64,000 nt of DNA from Viola odorata (Eukaryota; Streptophyta; Magnoliopsida; Malpighiales; Violaceae): the NCBI GenBank assembly GCA_963691705.1, contig OY829538.1, positions 20,672,443 to 20,736,442 of the forward strand, written 5' to 3'. Made by a program: the position numbers and the translations under genes. Position 1 is the stretch's first letter, and every line of letters starts with the position of its first letter. The notes beneath the pieces were generated by a model that saw only the letters and a program-made list of their open reading frames with translations, made no database searches and was not told the DNA's origin. Shown one piece after another: positions 20,568 through 31,600 of the stretch.

Positions 20568-20945
20568 ATGGATAATTTGACTAAGAATTTTCTTCTCTCC
20601 AAGGGTCACTCACTCAGGAACCTCAATGACGGCGACGTCGGTTTCCTGGAGAACATGCTGGTCAAGACTTCTGAGGATATTCTGGAGCTGCAAGGGATGC
20701 TGACTCCGCTTTATTCCCGGCTAGGGGCCATTTCCCTGGAGGACTTCAGTCCTTTGGAGAGCGTATCAAAGCTGTCCGCCTCCATCGCTCGGATTCAGGT
20801 GGTGATTGCCATGTTACAGCAGCGTAAGGACATGTTGGGGTGCTGCCTGAAGGGGATGAGAGCTACTTCCCATGATCTTATCCTGGTCATGGATTCCTTG
20901 AGGGACCTTCCTGAGGTGCCCGAGGATGCTGGCTCTGACGCCTGA
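20568..20945 (+). CDS. Antisense gene a, 125-aa protein of unknown role
   Basis: Intact ORF, MDNLTKNFLLSKGHS... to TGA at 20943. It lies on the strand opposite gag-pol, nearest the 3' LTR. Copies exist in D (truncated) and C (two stops), and in all three the protein keeps the spine LTRNFL/LTKNFL, GDxGFLE, TSEDxLELQG, LTP, LEDFxPLES, MLQQRKDxLxCCLKGMRA. The composition suggests a helical, soluble, possibly oligomeric protein; there is no signal peptide, zinc-binding set or membrane segment. I do not recognise the family. The ATG is chosen because all copies begin MDxLTxNFL and lie just downstream of a conserved TATA box. The C-terminus is acidic (PEVPEDAGSDA). Confidence 0.7.
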   Translation: MDNLTKNFLLSKGHSLRNLNDGDVGFLENMLVKTSEDILELQGMLTPLYSRLGAISLEDFSPLESVSKLSASIARIQVVIAMLQQRKDMLGCCLKGMRATSHDLILVMDSLRDLPEVPEDAGSDA

Positions 20946-21421
20946 TAGCGATGGCTCCCTTTGGGCCTTTTCTCTTTTCCCCCTATCTTGTCAATGTATC
21001 TTCCGGTCACTAGGCCGTAATAAATAAAGTATTTTCCTCATTCCCTCTCGCAACTGTTCTTCTTCTTTACTGCGCTCTTTGTCGTTTTCCAAGAGGATAT
21101 TCTTAGCCCAACTGAAAACAGTCCTGCTATTGGGTGGTTTTTCTGCCGATCGTTCTGCCTTAACTCCGCGTCGTCCTCCTTATAACAACTGATTGATAGA
21201 GATTATAATTATTCTTGAATTGCGCGAGATTTCAACAGGCGTGACTGCAAATCCATATTTGCATTCCAGACTATATATGTGCCAATCTTCAAGAGTCGGG
21301 TTGGAGGATCGAAGAGTCTCTTTTCTTCTTTTCCCGGCTATTTAATGAGGCTTTTCCTCCTTCACTCTTATCCATTTCTTTCTCCTTCATTTTTCTTCGT
21401 TATAAGTCCTCTGCAAGTCTC
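20946..21421. other. Spacer between genes a and b (A)
   Basis: Contains a second copy of the LTR-adjacent box, AGCCCAACTGAAAA at 21104-21117 (minus strand TTTTCAGTTGGGCT), and a weak TATA-like TATTTAA at 21339-21345, 77-83 bp before gene b. No further gene. Confidence 0.55.
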
Positions 21422-21879
21422 ATGGCTGATTCTTATTTGCTAGGTACGGCTTCGGGGAATTCACCGCCAACTCCTCCGACCACCCCTGACACAGATAATC
21501 CTCCCCCATCGCCTCCTTGGAGGCCGGTTGTCCGCCGGCGATGTCGCAAGAGGCGGAGGAAGGAAGTTGAACGAAGAAGGAAGGAGGCTGCCCAGGCCTC
21601 TAAGTCATTTTTCGACTCTCTGGCTTTTCTGGCTAGGGGGAGAAAAAACCGTCTCCCCCTCCGCAGGAATCACCTCCGTGGGCTCCCTTTGCTTGCTCGG
21701 CCGCCGGGGCAGTATCGCTAGGCGTTAAGGAGGAGTTACCCAAGTTGACTTCTGCCGCTGGAAAGAAGGTTGGTGAGTCTTCTCCCCCTGCTATCGTGGA
21801 TTCACCATTCTGGGGTGGCGATGACGAAGAGGACGTAGTCTATTGCTACAGCGTTACTTGGTCCGACAGTGATGAGTAG
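21422..21879 (+). pseudogene. Antisense gene b (frameshifted in A)
   Basis: Starts MADSYLLG, then a proline-rich stretch (PPTPPTTPDTDNPPPSPPWR), then a strongly basic stretch (VRRRCRKRRRKEVERRRKE). A frameshift around 21640 moves the natural C-terminus into another frame, ending in an acidic tail DDEEDVVYCYSVTWSDSDE at TAG 21877-21879. The copy in C (55095-54673) is unbroken and has the same three-part layout, which is how I recognise the frameshift. The basic block may be a nuclear or nucleic-acid-binding signal (inference). No known family. Confidence 0.6.
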
Positions 21880-22346
21880 GGCCTTAATCCTTCTTTTTGT
21901 AGATGCCGTATGGCCTTTCTCATAATAATGAATGATGGTTTTACTTCCTTTTCGCTTTTCATCGCTTACTTATTGTTTCTTTCTGAGCGTTCCGGGTTAA
22001 CGCGGATGCGTCCCTTTCGCTACGGGTAACTGCCTTCAACTTCTAATCGGTAACTGTCTTATTTCAGAAGACACAAACGACTATCCACGTGTCTTTTTCT
22101 GTTCCGTACGTGTTTCATTTTTACAGGCTGTCTCTTCTTCAGGCTTTCCTTTATAAGGAAATCATCTCTCTCTTTTACTGCTTCTGCGAATATTTTGAGT
22201 TTTTGCATATTTTCTCTCTCTTCTGCACTTCTTTTCTTCGAGAGGTTTTTCCGCGACCGCTCACTGGTGCCGGCGACCGGCTTATTGGCTTTTTGCTCCA
22301 GGTATTTACTCCTTCTACCGCTGTAGATTTACTTTTACTGTCCCTT
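21880..22346. other. Spacer upstream of gene c (A)
   Basis: AT- and pyrimidine-rich; TATAAGG at about 22153 is a possible promoter element for gene c. The open frame extending upstream of 22347 is hydrophobic and not conserved in C, so it is treated as leader. Confidence 0.5.
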
Positions 22347-24589
22347 ATGTCTTCAACTGTTGAAAACCCCATAGATCCCGAAGCTAGGCGAACTCGCAGC
22401 ATATTCAATTGTAATGAGGTTTTGAGGGTTGAATTAGAGGAGAGTGGTATTACTTTTCCCACGGGCTATCGCCCTTTTGTCTCTTTGAAGGACACTCGGC
22501 TGCCTGACGCCATGTGGGGAACATTCCGGTTAGTTTATTTCAAGATGTTTACTTACGGATTCCGTTTTCCACTCCATACTTCTCTGTTGAAACTGCTAGA
22601 TCATTACGACCTTAATCCCGTCCAGATTACTCCACCCTCTTGGTGTGGTATTTACGCTTTCCTTCGTTCGTGCGAGATGAAGCGTATATTTGCTCCATCG
22701 CTTGATCTATTCCGTACATTCTTTGTCTTGAGTTGTCGCGACTGCCTGGTAGATATTACCCCCAGATGGGATGATGTCGTTGTGCAACTATTCTGGCGGA
22801 ACTTTCAAGGTTTTGAGGAACACGTAGATGACTGGAAGTCTGGCTTTTTCACCCTCCGTTTGCCGTCACGGCTCTAGCGCGGGGGTTTCAATCGAAAAAT
22901 CAATAGTGGCGTTTGGAAAAGACCGGAAGCGCTGTCAAGCCAGGATGTTTCCCACGTTAGCGCCTTGTTAGAAATAGAAGGGTCTTTCCGTATCCGGGAG
23001 TTTGCTCGGTTCAGGCCCTTGTCAGAGTGCGTTGTGGGTGAGTTTCCTTTTTCTTCTTTATCGCTTCACTCTTCTTAATTTGCTAATATGTTTTGTTGGC
23101 AGGTAACGCTGAGAGTAGTTCTTCTGGGGAAGGTGACGCCCCTTTGAACGTAACACCTCTCCAGTCGCTGCCTCCTTCTCCTCCGCCTAAAAACTCCCGC
23201 CGCCCACCTATTCCGCCTAGAAGGGGAAGGACTAAAACCGTCACAACTCGCAGAGCCTCCACTCGACCTTCTTGTTTCCTTGAAAATTGGCTTCCTTCCC
23301 GTGGCAAGAGGGTAGCTCAAGGCGATCCTGTGTTTGAGAAAATCGACAGCGATAGCGAGAGCATGGACACTGGTCCTGAATTACGTCGCGCTACTATTGC
23401 CCAAAGGATGAAACTTAGGTTGAGGAGGAATGATGACACGGCGGAATCGGCTGAGGACGATAGCGAAGAAATTGCAGAAGAGACGGAGCGTCTCGTAAAG
23501 AAGGTTCGCACAGAGAAAACTGAACCCCTAGTTCCCCCTTTGAAGGGAGTTAACGCGGCCCCTTCCGAGAATATTAACGCTTCTCATGCCGCGAGTACTT
23601 CGCAAGTGGTGAAAAATATCAAAGCTATCAGGGTGCCTTCCGCCGTTTCTATCGAAAACAATAAGACCTCGGTAGCCGCGACCTCTCCTTTGTCGTCGGG
23701 CCATCCTGCTTCCCCGATAGGTTCTTTTATCCCAGAGACAACCCCACCAGTTTCGAGTTTAGGCGTTCCTCCTGAATTTTTCCCACGGAAGCCTCCTCTT
23801 TTGTTTCTGTCTTCAATTTCGGGAGTTGGTGATTGCGCAAAAAATTGTTCCCCTCCTTACATCGCCAACCTTTCTCCTCAGAGGTCGCAGGGCCCTACTG
23901 GATATCAGCTGGATTTGTCCTCTTTCGGCACTGACGGGCTTCGTGCCTTAGGAATATCGGATCCGTTATCGCGAGAAGAGCCCGTGGGTCCCATAGTGGG
24001 ACAGATGTTTACTTCTTCCAAGGACAGGGAAGAGTTTTTACAGCATGCTCCCGAGACACGACAGTCACACCTTATGAACGACATGCTGGCCAGCTTTCGG
24101 AAATTTCATTACTTTCTTGAAGGCCAGCGTAACAAAACTCGATCCTGTTCGGATTTGCAGGAACAATTAGACGCGGCTTTGGCGAAGGCGAAGGAGCTAT
24201 CGCAGTTGCAAGAACGAACTCGGGCGGAGTTGGAGGATTGTCGCGCTGACCTTTCTCGGGAGAAGTCGAAGGGGAAGGCGAGAGCAGAGCTAATAGAGGC
24301 GGAACTGGTGGTGGCTGATAAAAAGAATGTCTTCCTTCGCGAAGAGTTGTCATCTCGCGATGCCGATTTGGCCAAAGTTCCTTCGAGGATAGCCTGGTGG
24401 AAGAATAAGACCATCGAGGTTTGTATCGCAGGGTTTAAGGATCTCCATGTCCGAGGCGCTGTCGATTTATCCATGCTGGCCAATTACGCCTCTCAAAAAA
24501 TTAAAGATCTTAGTGAAGGCGAAAGGAGTTTTCCTCCTTCCGGGGAAAAGCAAGGGAACGATGACGGTGAGGCATGCGATGACTCTTAA
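22347..24589 (+). pseudogene. Antisense gene c, two exons, PF04195-like
   Basis: Gene model: exons 22347-23037 and 23103-24589, 725 codons plus stop, with a premature TAG at 22875-22877 where C has tryptophan. The N-terminal domain (about residues 30-230) has YFKMFTYGFRFPLH, SWCGIYAFLRSCE, SLDLFRTFF, ITPRWDD and WKSGFF, resembling the plant 'putative gypsy type transposon' domain (Pfam PF04195; from memory, not searched). After the intron come a proline/serine-rich basic linker, a probable coiled coil (ELEDCRADLSREKSKGKARA) and a short WWKNKT..C-terminal module. The start is MSSTVENPIDPE, matching MARNRPRQ.. in C by position. The intron (65 bp) has GTGAGT and TTGGCAG. Function unknown. Confidence 0.7.
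23038..23102 (+). other. Predicted intron of gene c (A), 65 bp
   Basis: GTGAGTTTCC ... TTTTGTTGGCAG, phase 1 within a glycine codon. Removing it joins the two frames. The C copy has an intron at exactly the same codon (53484-53402) with the same exon-1 length, 691 nt. Confidence 0.7.
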
Positions 24590-25205
24590 TTGATCCATTG
24601 AAGAACATTCCTATTTATTTTCCATGTCTTGTAATAACGTCCTATCGCGAGGCGATATCGGTACTTTGCTCTTTGGGCGATATCTTATTTTATTTCGCTC
24701 TCTTGCTGTCTTGAGAACTGTTCTTTTATTCATCGCCAATTTGCATTATTTCCTTTCTTGCGATATCGCTTTTGCTTTTTATCAAAAGTCACATCTACTT
24801 TTCAGAGTATTTAATGCTCGCGACCCTTCCGTCGATGTGCGGGAAAAGTCATGATGGTGCCGACACACGTGTTCGTTTCTTCTGCCGCTTCACCTTAGCG
24901 TGTTTAGAAATTTTAACCAGATCGAAGCGTTTGCCGCGCTTCTTCTAGATTCGTACTCATTGCTTGAGTCTTATCCCACATGCCGCTTCGACACAACGAC
25001 TGCAGCATCCGTCGTTTCCTTTTAATTACTAGGGTTATAAACCCTCTTTATTTCTTCCCTTTTCTTTTTCATTCCACTTTTTCATATTATCTCTCAGCCG
25101 TCTTGTCCTTCTCACCTCCATTCAAGGCTTTCGAAGTTCTTTCCTTCCAAAGGTACTTCCCTTCCTTTCCCTCGTCTTCTTCATTTCTGTTTCCTTAGTC
25201 CCGTC
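24590..25205. other. Spacer between genes c and d (A)
   Basis: Contains GCGATATC/CTATCGCGAGGCGATATC clusters at 24640-24690 and 24765-24780, the same motif as in the LTR U3. This may be the promoter region of gene d. No gene seen. Confidence 0.5.
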
Positions 25206-25916
25206 ATGGCGAAGACTCGCCGTTCTGAGTCGAAATCCATCGATGAGAAGAAAATGGATACCACGGTCAGTGTTATTACCACGGAGGCCATTCTCCGGGA
25301 GCATTTGGCTCTCACGGTGCCGTTATTCCTGACGGTTACCAAGCTGTTGTTGCCCCTGGGTCGGTTCGTTTAAACAGCGTTCTGACCGGCAATCAAAGGG
25401 TGTTATATGCCCAGATGTTTCGCTACGGTTTCCGGTTCCCTATCGATTCTTTCGTCAAGGGTTTGCTTATTGCTGGCAATTTCAATCCTGCCCAGTTAGC
25501 CCCAAATGCATATTGCTGTGTTTATGCTTTCTTGGAACTCTGTAGATATAAGGGGATCACTTCCCCTTCTCTTTTGTTGCTTAGATCCCTTTTTAAGTTG
25601 ATGAAGTGCTGGGGTGTGATAACCATATCGCCTCGCTTTGACGATGATTCTCTCAAGTCTTTTACTTGGAAGTTGCTCCATATTGAGTCTTCTGTTGAGG
25701 CTTGGAAAAAGGAGTTCTTTCTGATAAATTTTCCTGACGCTCCTGGTCCCGAGTGGCGTTCTGGGTTCAACCAGGACGTCCAAGATGGCGTTTGGAGTCG
25801 ACCAGGGACACTTCCCGCACGTGAACAAGGATGGTTAAACACCTTACTCCAACTGGAGATCAGCGTTCATATTCGACTCACGGCCTGCAGAATGGCCATT
25901 CAGGAGTGCGTTAGAC

Positions 25917-25984
25917 GTGAGTATCGCGCTACCTTTCCCTTTCATCGCTGATACTAACGCTGACGTTATTTTGTGATTTTGCAG
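25917..25984 (+). other. Predicted intron 1 of gene d (A), 68 bp
   Basis: GTGAGTATCG ... GTGATTTTGCAG, phase 1, directly after ECVRR. Same phase and place as the gene c intron (after ECVV). The C copy also has a 68-bp interval there, but its donor reads AT. Confidence 0.7.
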
Positions 25985-26331
25985 CGACGGATCCTAACTA
26001 TAAACCCGAAAGCGTAAGAAGACACTTAAGGAGAGCTCGTAATAGAGAGGAAAAGGAAAAGCTCGATTCAGAGGCCACTGATAATCCTTCTGAGCTTCCG
26101 GCTACTTCCGCGAATCTCGCTCAAGTATCCTCCTCCTCAGTTGGCGAAGGGAATACTGACATCCCTGAAGGTGTTCCTATCGTGACCGTTGCTGCTCCCT
26201 CGTCTTCTCAGGCTCCTAGGGCCATTGCTAGAGGAAAAAAGAAGAAAAGAACACGGAGTATCGCCACTCTTACTCCTTCTCCCGACGCTGCGGGTTCTTC
26301 TGAGGCACTATCTTCTCTCAACACCGCTACC

Positions 26332-26407
26332 GTAAGCGTGTTTTCTCTTTCTCAATATCTGTCATCATTTGATCTATTTTTCTTTTCTCAATTTGTACTC
26401 CTTGCAG
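26332..26407 (+). other. Predicted intron 2 of gene d (A), 76 bp
   Basis: GTAAGCGTG ... CTCCTTGCAG, phase 0, T-rich interior. The C copy has a 67-bp interval with GTAAGA and CCCAG at the equivalent point, also phase 0. Confidence 0.65.
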
Positions 26408-27532
26408 GAGGCCGTTATAGTTACTGCGTCCGCTCCTTCAGGCGATATGAATCTCACTTATGTGCTGAGGGGTTCTGCGAAGAGGGCCCGGATAGAAGGC
26501 GAGGATGAGAACATACCCTCCTCTAACATCGCGGGGGAAGGTGGTTCCGTTAACGTTCCTGATTCCGCAGTGGTTCCTCCAGGTAGACATTCCGTGGAAG
26601 ATTTGGGGAACTTAGGCGGTGCGGACCCCTTTGGTGCTTCGCCTAGTTCCTTTGGCGGGTCTGTGCATCATTTTTCCTCTTCTTATCAAGACGTCTTTCA
26701 CGACCTTTCGGGCTATCAGCCTCATGGTGCCTTCCTGCCCCCGGGCAGTTCTTCTTCACAGGTTCGCGCCCCTGGTCCTCTGGCTTTCGTTCCCTCTAGC
26801 GTTCCTTGGCGGCAACGCTATAATGAAGTCGGAACCTCTTTCAATTTTGCGGCGGATCTTTGTCCATTAAACGGGCTCGGCGAAGTGACCCATCAGGTTG
26901 AGTTGTTCGACTTCCATACCCGTGGTTTGGCAGCCATCGGGGGCGATGGTTCAGATGAGGTTTCTGCCCTGCTGGCTTCTCAAATTCTGGCCTCATCTGC
27001 AGAACGGGAAGCTTTCCTTTCCCAGGCGGAAGATGACCAAGTGAACTCCGTCCGTGCTGGCCTTTTCTCCAATATGATGAAATTTCACTATTGGGCGGAG
27101 GAGATGAAGCATCGGGCTGTTTCCCTTCGTTCTGTTTCGGCGGAGCTGTCCAAGGAGCAAGAGGAAAGGAAAAAGGTGTTGGCAGATCGTTCCAAGATAC
27201 TGCTGGCTCACCACGATTTGCAGAAACAGCATTCCGCCCTGGAAACAGCTTTGTCAGAGGAACAAGCCAAAGTGACTGCTTTGGAGAATGAGAAGTCCTC
27301 TTTAGAAAAGGAGAAGGCAGCTTTGGCGGAAGAGTCAGTCGATATGGGCTGGTGGCATGCTGAACAGACCGCCCGTGTTCTTGTTAAGTGTTTCGAGGAA
27401 ATTCATGGGGTGGATGCGTACAAGGGCGAAGATGTCGCGAAAGCCTTTCTACAAAGTTCTGCCCATATCAACGAAGCAGGATATCGCCAAGCCAAGGCAG
27501 CGGGCTGGAAACGACAAGTCCCCGAGAGCTGA

Positions 27533-28637
27533 TTTGCCGCGATATTTTGCCGTTCCCTCCAGAAATCACATATCGCTTGGCTTTTGTCTTTTGTCTTTGC
27601 AGCATCAATATTTTGAACAGTGATTTCTTTGTAAATTCTTGAGATGCCTTTAATATTTCTAGGCAATCCCTTTATCGATATTTCTCTTTTATTTTTCTCA
27701 TCGCGAGACTTCTCTCGTCACTGAGGTTGCCTTATCCGCACGGTGCGTTTACTTTCTTGAGCAGATCCTTGGTATTTATACCAAGAAGACCAAGATCTAT
27801 GTCGGGTTGGCCTTTCGATGAGCCTATCGGTATCATGACCACCTCTCCTTCCGCTGCTCAGAAGCATTCTGCACATCTCTAATTGTAGATTTATCAGTAA
27901 CAAAACGAGATTTGAGAGATAGTGATTACCCGTAGGAGCCCGTTCGCTGCTATCATTAGGTTTTATCACGGAACCCGTTTCGAATCGCGTTTTCCCTCAG
28001 TTCTACATTTCGCCAAGGGTTACTTATCCGGTTACCAGCTGGAATTACGCGATCCTTCACGTTTCCCTTATCTCTCAATCGGCCTTTCTAAGTGCCTCAT
28101 CTCGTGAGCTGTCGGATCTGGACGGCTATCACAAGGCTAGGGAATTTTCACTTTTATAGGCGTTGTCCTCTCGTTTAGAACCGTGTCCTTACTTAATGGT
28201 TTAGCTGCACCAGCCCGACCGTTAAGATAGGATTCTTGTTTCTAAACAGAGTTTCTAACTCTTTGGGGTGTGTCTTGTCTTGATGTACCGTCTCCACGAG
28301 ATCGGTTATCATTAAAGAACTTTTCACTCCCAAAGATACCGGGCAGTGCCCTCACTTAGTGAGCCATCTGATCAAGATCGGTCATCACAAGGATAGGACT
28401 TTTCACCCCCGGGGGCGTCAAGGATCTTTCAATCCGACGCTAACCAAGGATACACTGGGGTCGTGCCCTCACTTAGTGGGCCATCTGATCAAGACCGACC
28501 ATCACAAGGATAGGACTTTTCACTCCCAGGGTACCCCCCTTTTTATCTGCACAAAAGCAACCACAAACCCACGAAAACTCTCCTTTTGAGCGTTAGCCAC
28601 GGTTAGGGTCGTTATAATCCAAATAGTGCAGATAAAA
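27533..28637. other. Convergent intergenic region of A
   Basis: Tail-to-tail space between antisense gene d and integrase. 27533-28100 has no gene; 28120-28530 is a repeat block. AATATT and TTTGTAA stretches after 27600 could serve as poly(A) signals for gene d. Confidence 0.55.
28120..28530. repeat. Degenerate tandem block (A)
   Basis: The core ATCACAAGGATAGGACTTTTCAC is clearest in the last two units (about 28384 and 28501), with three more decayed units before them. Each is coupled to a GTGCCCTCACTTAGTGGGCC half. Homologous to blocks in B and C. Confidence 0.75.
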
Positions 28638-31600
28638 TTAAACTCTAGGATAATATAACCTCAAACGAGCGATATTCCAGGAGTTGGATAAAGGCGTACC
28701 GTCAAGTGTCTCCAGGCGATAGGCCCCTCTTCCGACAACGTGGGTTACGCGATATGGTCCTTCCTAGTTAGGACTAAGCTTTCCCATACGTTGTCCGGTT
28801 GCTCGCCTGTCTCGGAGCACAAGGTCACCGTTTTTCAACAATCGCTCTTTGACCTGCCTGTTATGATAACGGGCCATTTTTCTTTTGTAGTGTTGCGTTT
28901 TCAGTAGGACTTCTTCTCGAACCTCTGGTAACGCGTCCAGATTAGCACGTAACCGTTCCTCGTTCCGTTCCTCACGAAAGTGAGCCACCCGCAGGCTCAT
29001 GGCCCCAATTTCCACTGGCGTAACGGCTTCAGTTCCGAAAGCCAACGCAAAAGGTGTTTCTCCAGTGCTTACTTTTACGGTCACGCGGTATGCCCACATC
29101 ACGTATGGCAATTCATCAGCCCACTTCTTCTTAGACCCCTCTAGGTTTTTCTTAATACCGCTGAGGATGCTCCTATTAGTTACCTCTGCTTGTCCGTTGG
29201 TTTATGGGTGAGCCACGGAAGAGAATCTCTGCTCAATCCCGAATTCTGAGCATTGGTCTTTGAAGAATTGGCTGGTGAACTGGGTCCCGTTATCGCTGAC
29301 AAGGATACGAGGCACCCCGAATCTCATGATAACTTGATGTTTGAAAAAACGCCATGTTTTTTCTGCCGTGATTGTGGCAACCGCTTCAGCTTCCGCCCAC
29401 TTCGTAAAATAGTCCACAGCCACTATAACAAATTTCAGTTGGGACCTTGCCTTTGGAAATGGACCCAGGATGTCAATCCCCCATTTGGCAAAAGGGCAAG
29501 AGGCGATGATTTCCGATATTTCCGTGGCTGGACGTCGAGGAATTTTAGCGAATTCCTGACATTTGGGGCAAGCTTGTACATAATCGTGGCAATCCCTTCG
29601 TATAGTGGGCCAGTAGAATCCTGATCTGAAAACTTGTGCCGCCAAGGTGCCGCCTGACGCGTGCATTCCGCATATCCCTTCGTGGATTTCGCGTAAGGTG
29701 TGAAGGCCCTCTTGTTCGGTTATACATTTGGCGCCGGGGTGAGAAAAACATCTTCGAATTAGATCCCCGTTATAGTATGTGCAACGAGCAGCCTGTCTTA
29801 GCACTTTCATTTTTTCAGCGTTACCGTCGGGCAGCTCTTCGTGCATCAGGTATTTTATTACCGGAATCCGCCAATCATTCTCGAGCTCATTCACACACAA
29901 AGAGGCTTGTTCCTCCATGAAGGACGGCACCGCTAGCTCACGATAATACACATCTTTAGGTATAGATGCTTCAGGATTCGCGGCCAGCTTGGCAAGGTAA
30001 TCGGCTTCAGCATTTTCCTCTCGGGGGACGTGCTCTAAGCTGACTTGCATGCCCTCTTTCTTTATTTCCACTAGTTCTCGCGTTACCTTAGAGAGGTATT
30101 GCACCATAATAGGTTCTCGAGCCTGAGAGTGTCCTGAGACCTGGTCAATTATCAGTTTGGAGTCTCCACAAATTTTTAGACGCAGATCTCCTGTTTGGCC
30201 GGTATCGCGCCTTCCCTTAGAAGAAAACTCTCTTCCTATTCTGAGTCCAGCTAGCAACGCCTCATATTCGGCTGCGTTATTGGACAAAGGATGCAAGATT
30301 CGAATAGCATACCGTATATGCATATCGTGCGTCCCGTTTATGAAGACTCCAACCCCCGCCAGTTCTTGGTTTTTGGCTCCGTCCACATGAACGGTCCAAA
30401 GATCTGTATAAGTTTCTGGGAACGGGAGATCCATATCGTTCCATTCCGCTTCCGGTACACCACTCAAAGGGTCCTCTGTGAAAGTACACTCCGCTATAAA
30501 ATCAGCAAGGACCTGAGCCTTTACGGATGGCCGTGACTGGTATCTCAAACCATATTGTTCGAGTTCTAGGGCCCAGATCAGCATTCTTCCTGAAGATTCA
30601 GGCTTTCGAAATATCCTCTTCAAGGGTTGGTCTGTAAGTACAACGATAGGATAAGACTGGAAGTATCGGTCCATCTTGCGGGCGGCTTGTATAAGGGCGA
30701 ACGCTATTTTCTCAATACGAGCATATCGCCGTTCCGCGTCCTTTAAGACATGACTCACGAAGTAAACTGGGTGATGAGTGCGGTTATCGTCACGAACAAG
30801 GACGGCGCTGACCACTTCGTCCGCCGCGCCCAAGTACAAGTACAGAGTATCGCCGGACTCGGGCCTTGTCAATAACAAATCAGATGAAAAATAGTCCTTT
30901 AAGTCCACAAATGTTTGCTCACATTCTGGGGTCCACCCGAACGTGGCTTTCCGTCGTATGACTTTGAAAAAGGGGAGACACTTTTCTCCTGGCTTGGAGA
31001 CGAATCGTCCCAGAGCGATAACGCGCCCTGTTAGCCTTTGCACTTCCTTAACGGTTCTTGGCGATATCATATCATGTATAGCTTTAACCTTGGATGGATT
31101 AGGCTGGATACCTTTCTGGCTAACTACGTAGCCCAAGAACTTACCCGTCTGGAATGCAAACATGCACTTCCGGGGGTTTAGCTTCATGCGATACCTTGTC
31201 ATCACATCAAAAACTTCCTTTAGATCCTGCAGGTGATCATGAAAATTCGCACTCTTTACCAGTATGTCGTCAACATATGCTTCCACATTTCTCCCTATCT
31301 GTTCCTCAAAAATCTTATTTGCCATTCGCTGAAACGTGGCCCCCGCGTTCTTTAGTCCAAATGGCATCGCTGTGTAACAATGTGGCTTTAGGAGTAAGGA
31401 AGGCGGTCTTCTCCTCATCCTCTAGGGCCATAGGGATTTGATGATATCTGGAATTGGCGTCCAATGAGCTTAGATATGCGTACCCAGCAGTTTGATCAAC
31501 CAACTGATCTATGCGAGGAAGCGGGTAGCAATCCTTAGGACAAGCATCGTTCAAATCAGTGAAGTCAATGCACATGCGCCAGTCTCCATTGGGTTTAGGA

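Larger units (their letters stand above)
25206..27532 (+). pseudogene. Antisense gene d, three exons, paralog of gene c
   Basis: Exons 25206-25916, 25985-26331 and 26408-27532. It starts MAKTRRSESKS (C has MARTKKSSEEG). A 1-base frameshift near 25315 breaks exon 1; after it, YAQMFRYGFRFPID, YAFLELCRYKG, ISPRFDDDS and WKKEFFLINFP repeat the PF04195-like pattern seen in gene c. Exon 2 is basic (KKKKRTRS) and low complexity. Exon 3 has a glycine/serine-rich stretch and a long coiled coil (SLEKEKAALAEE) ending DMGWWHAEQ...AAGWKRQVPES. Both introns keep the frame. The gene ends facing integrase across a repeat block. Function unknown; perhaps DNA or chromatin related by analogy only. Confidence 0.7.

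Noticed and set aside
22089..22346. Upstream extension of antisense gene c (hydrophobic N-terminus like a signal peptide)
   Set aside because: Not conserved in element C; the shared start region is at 22347 and 54175.
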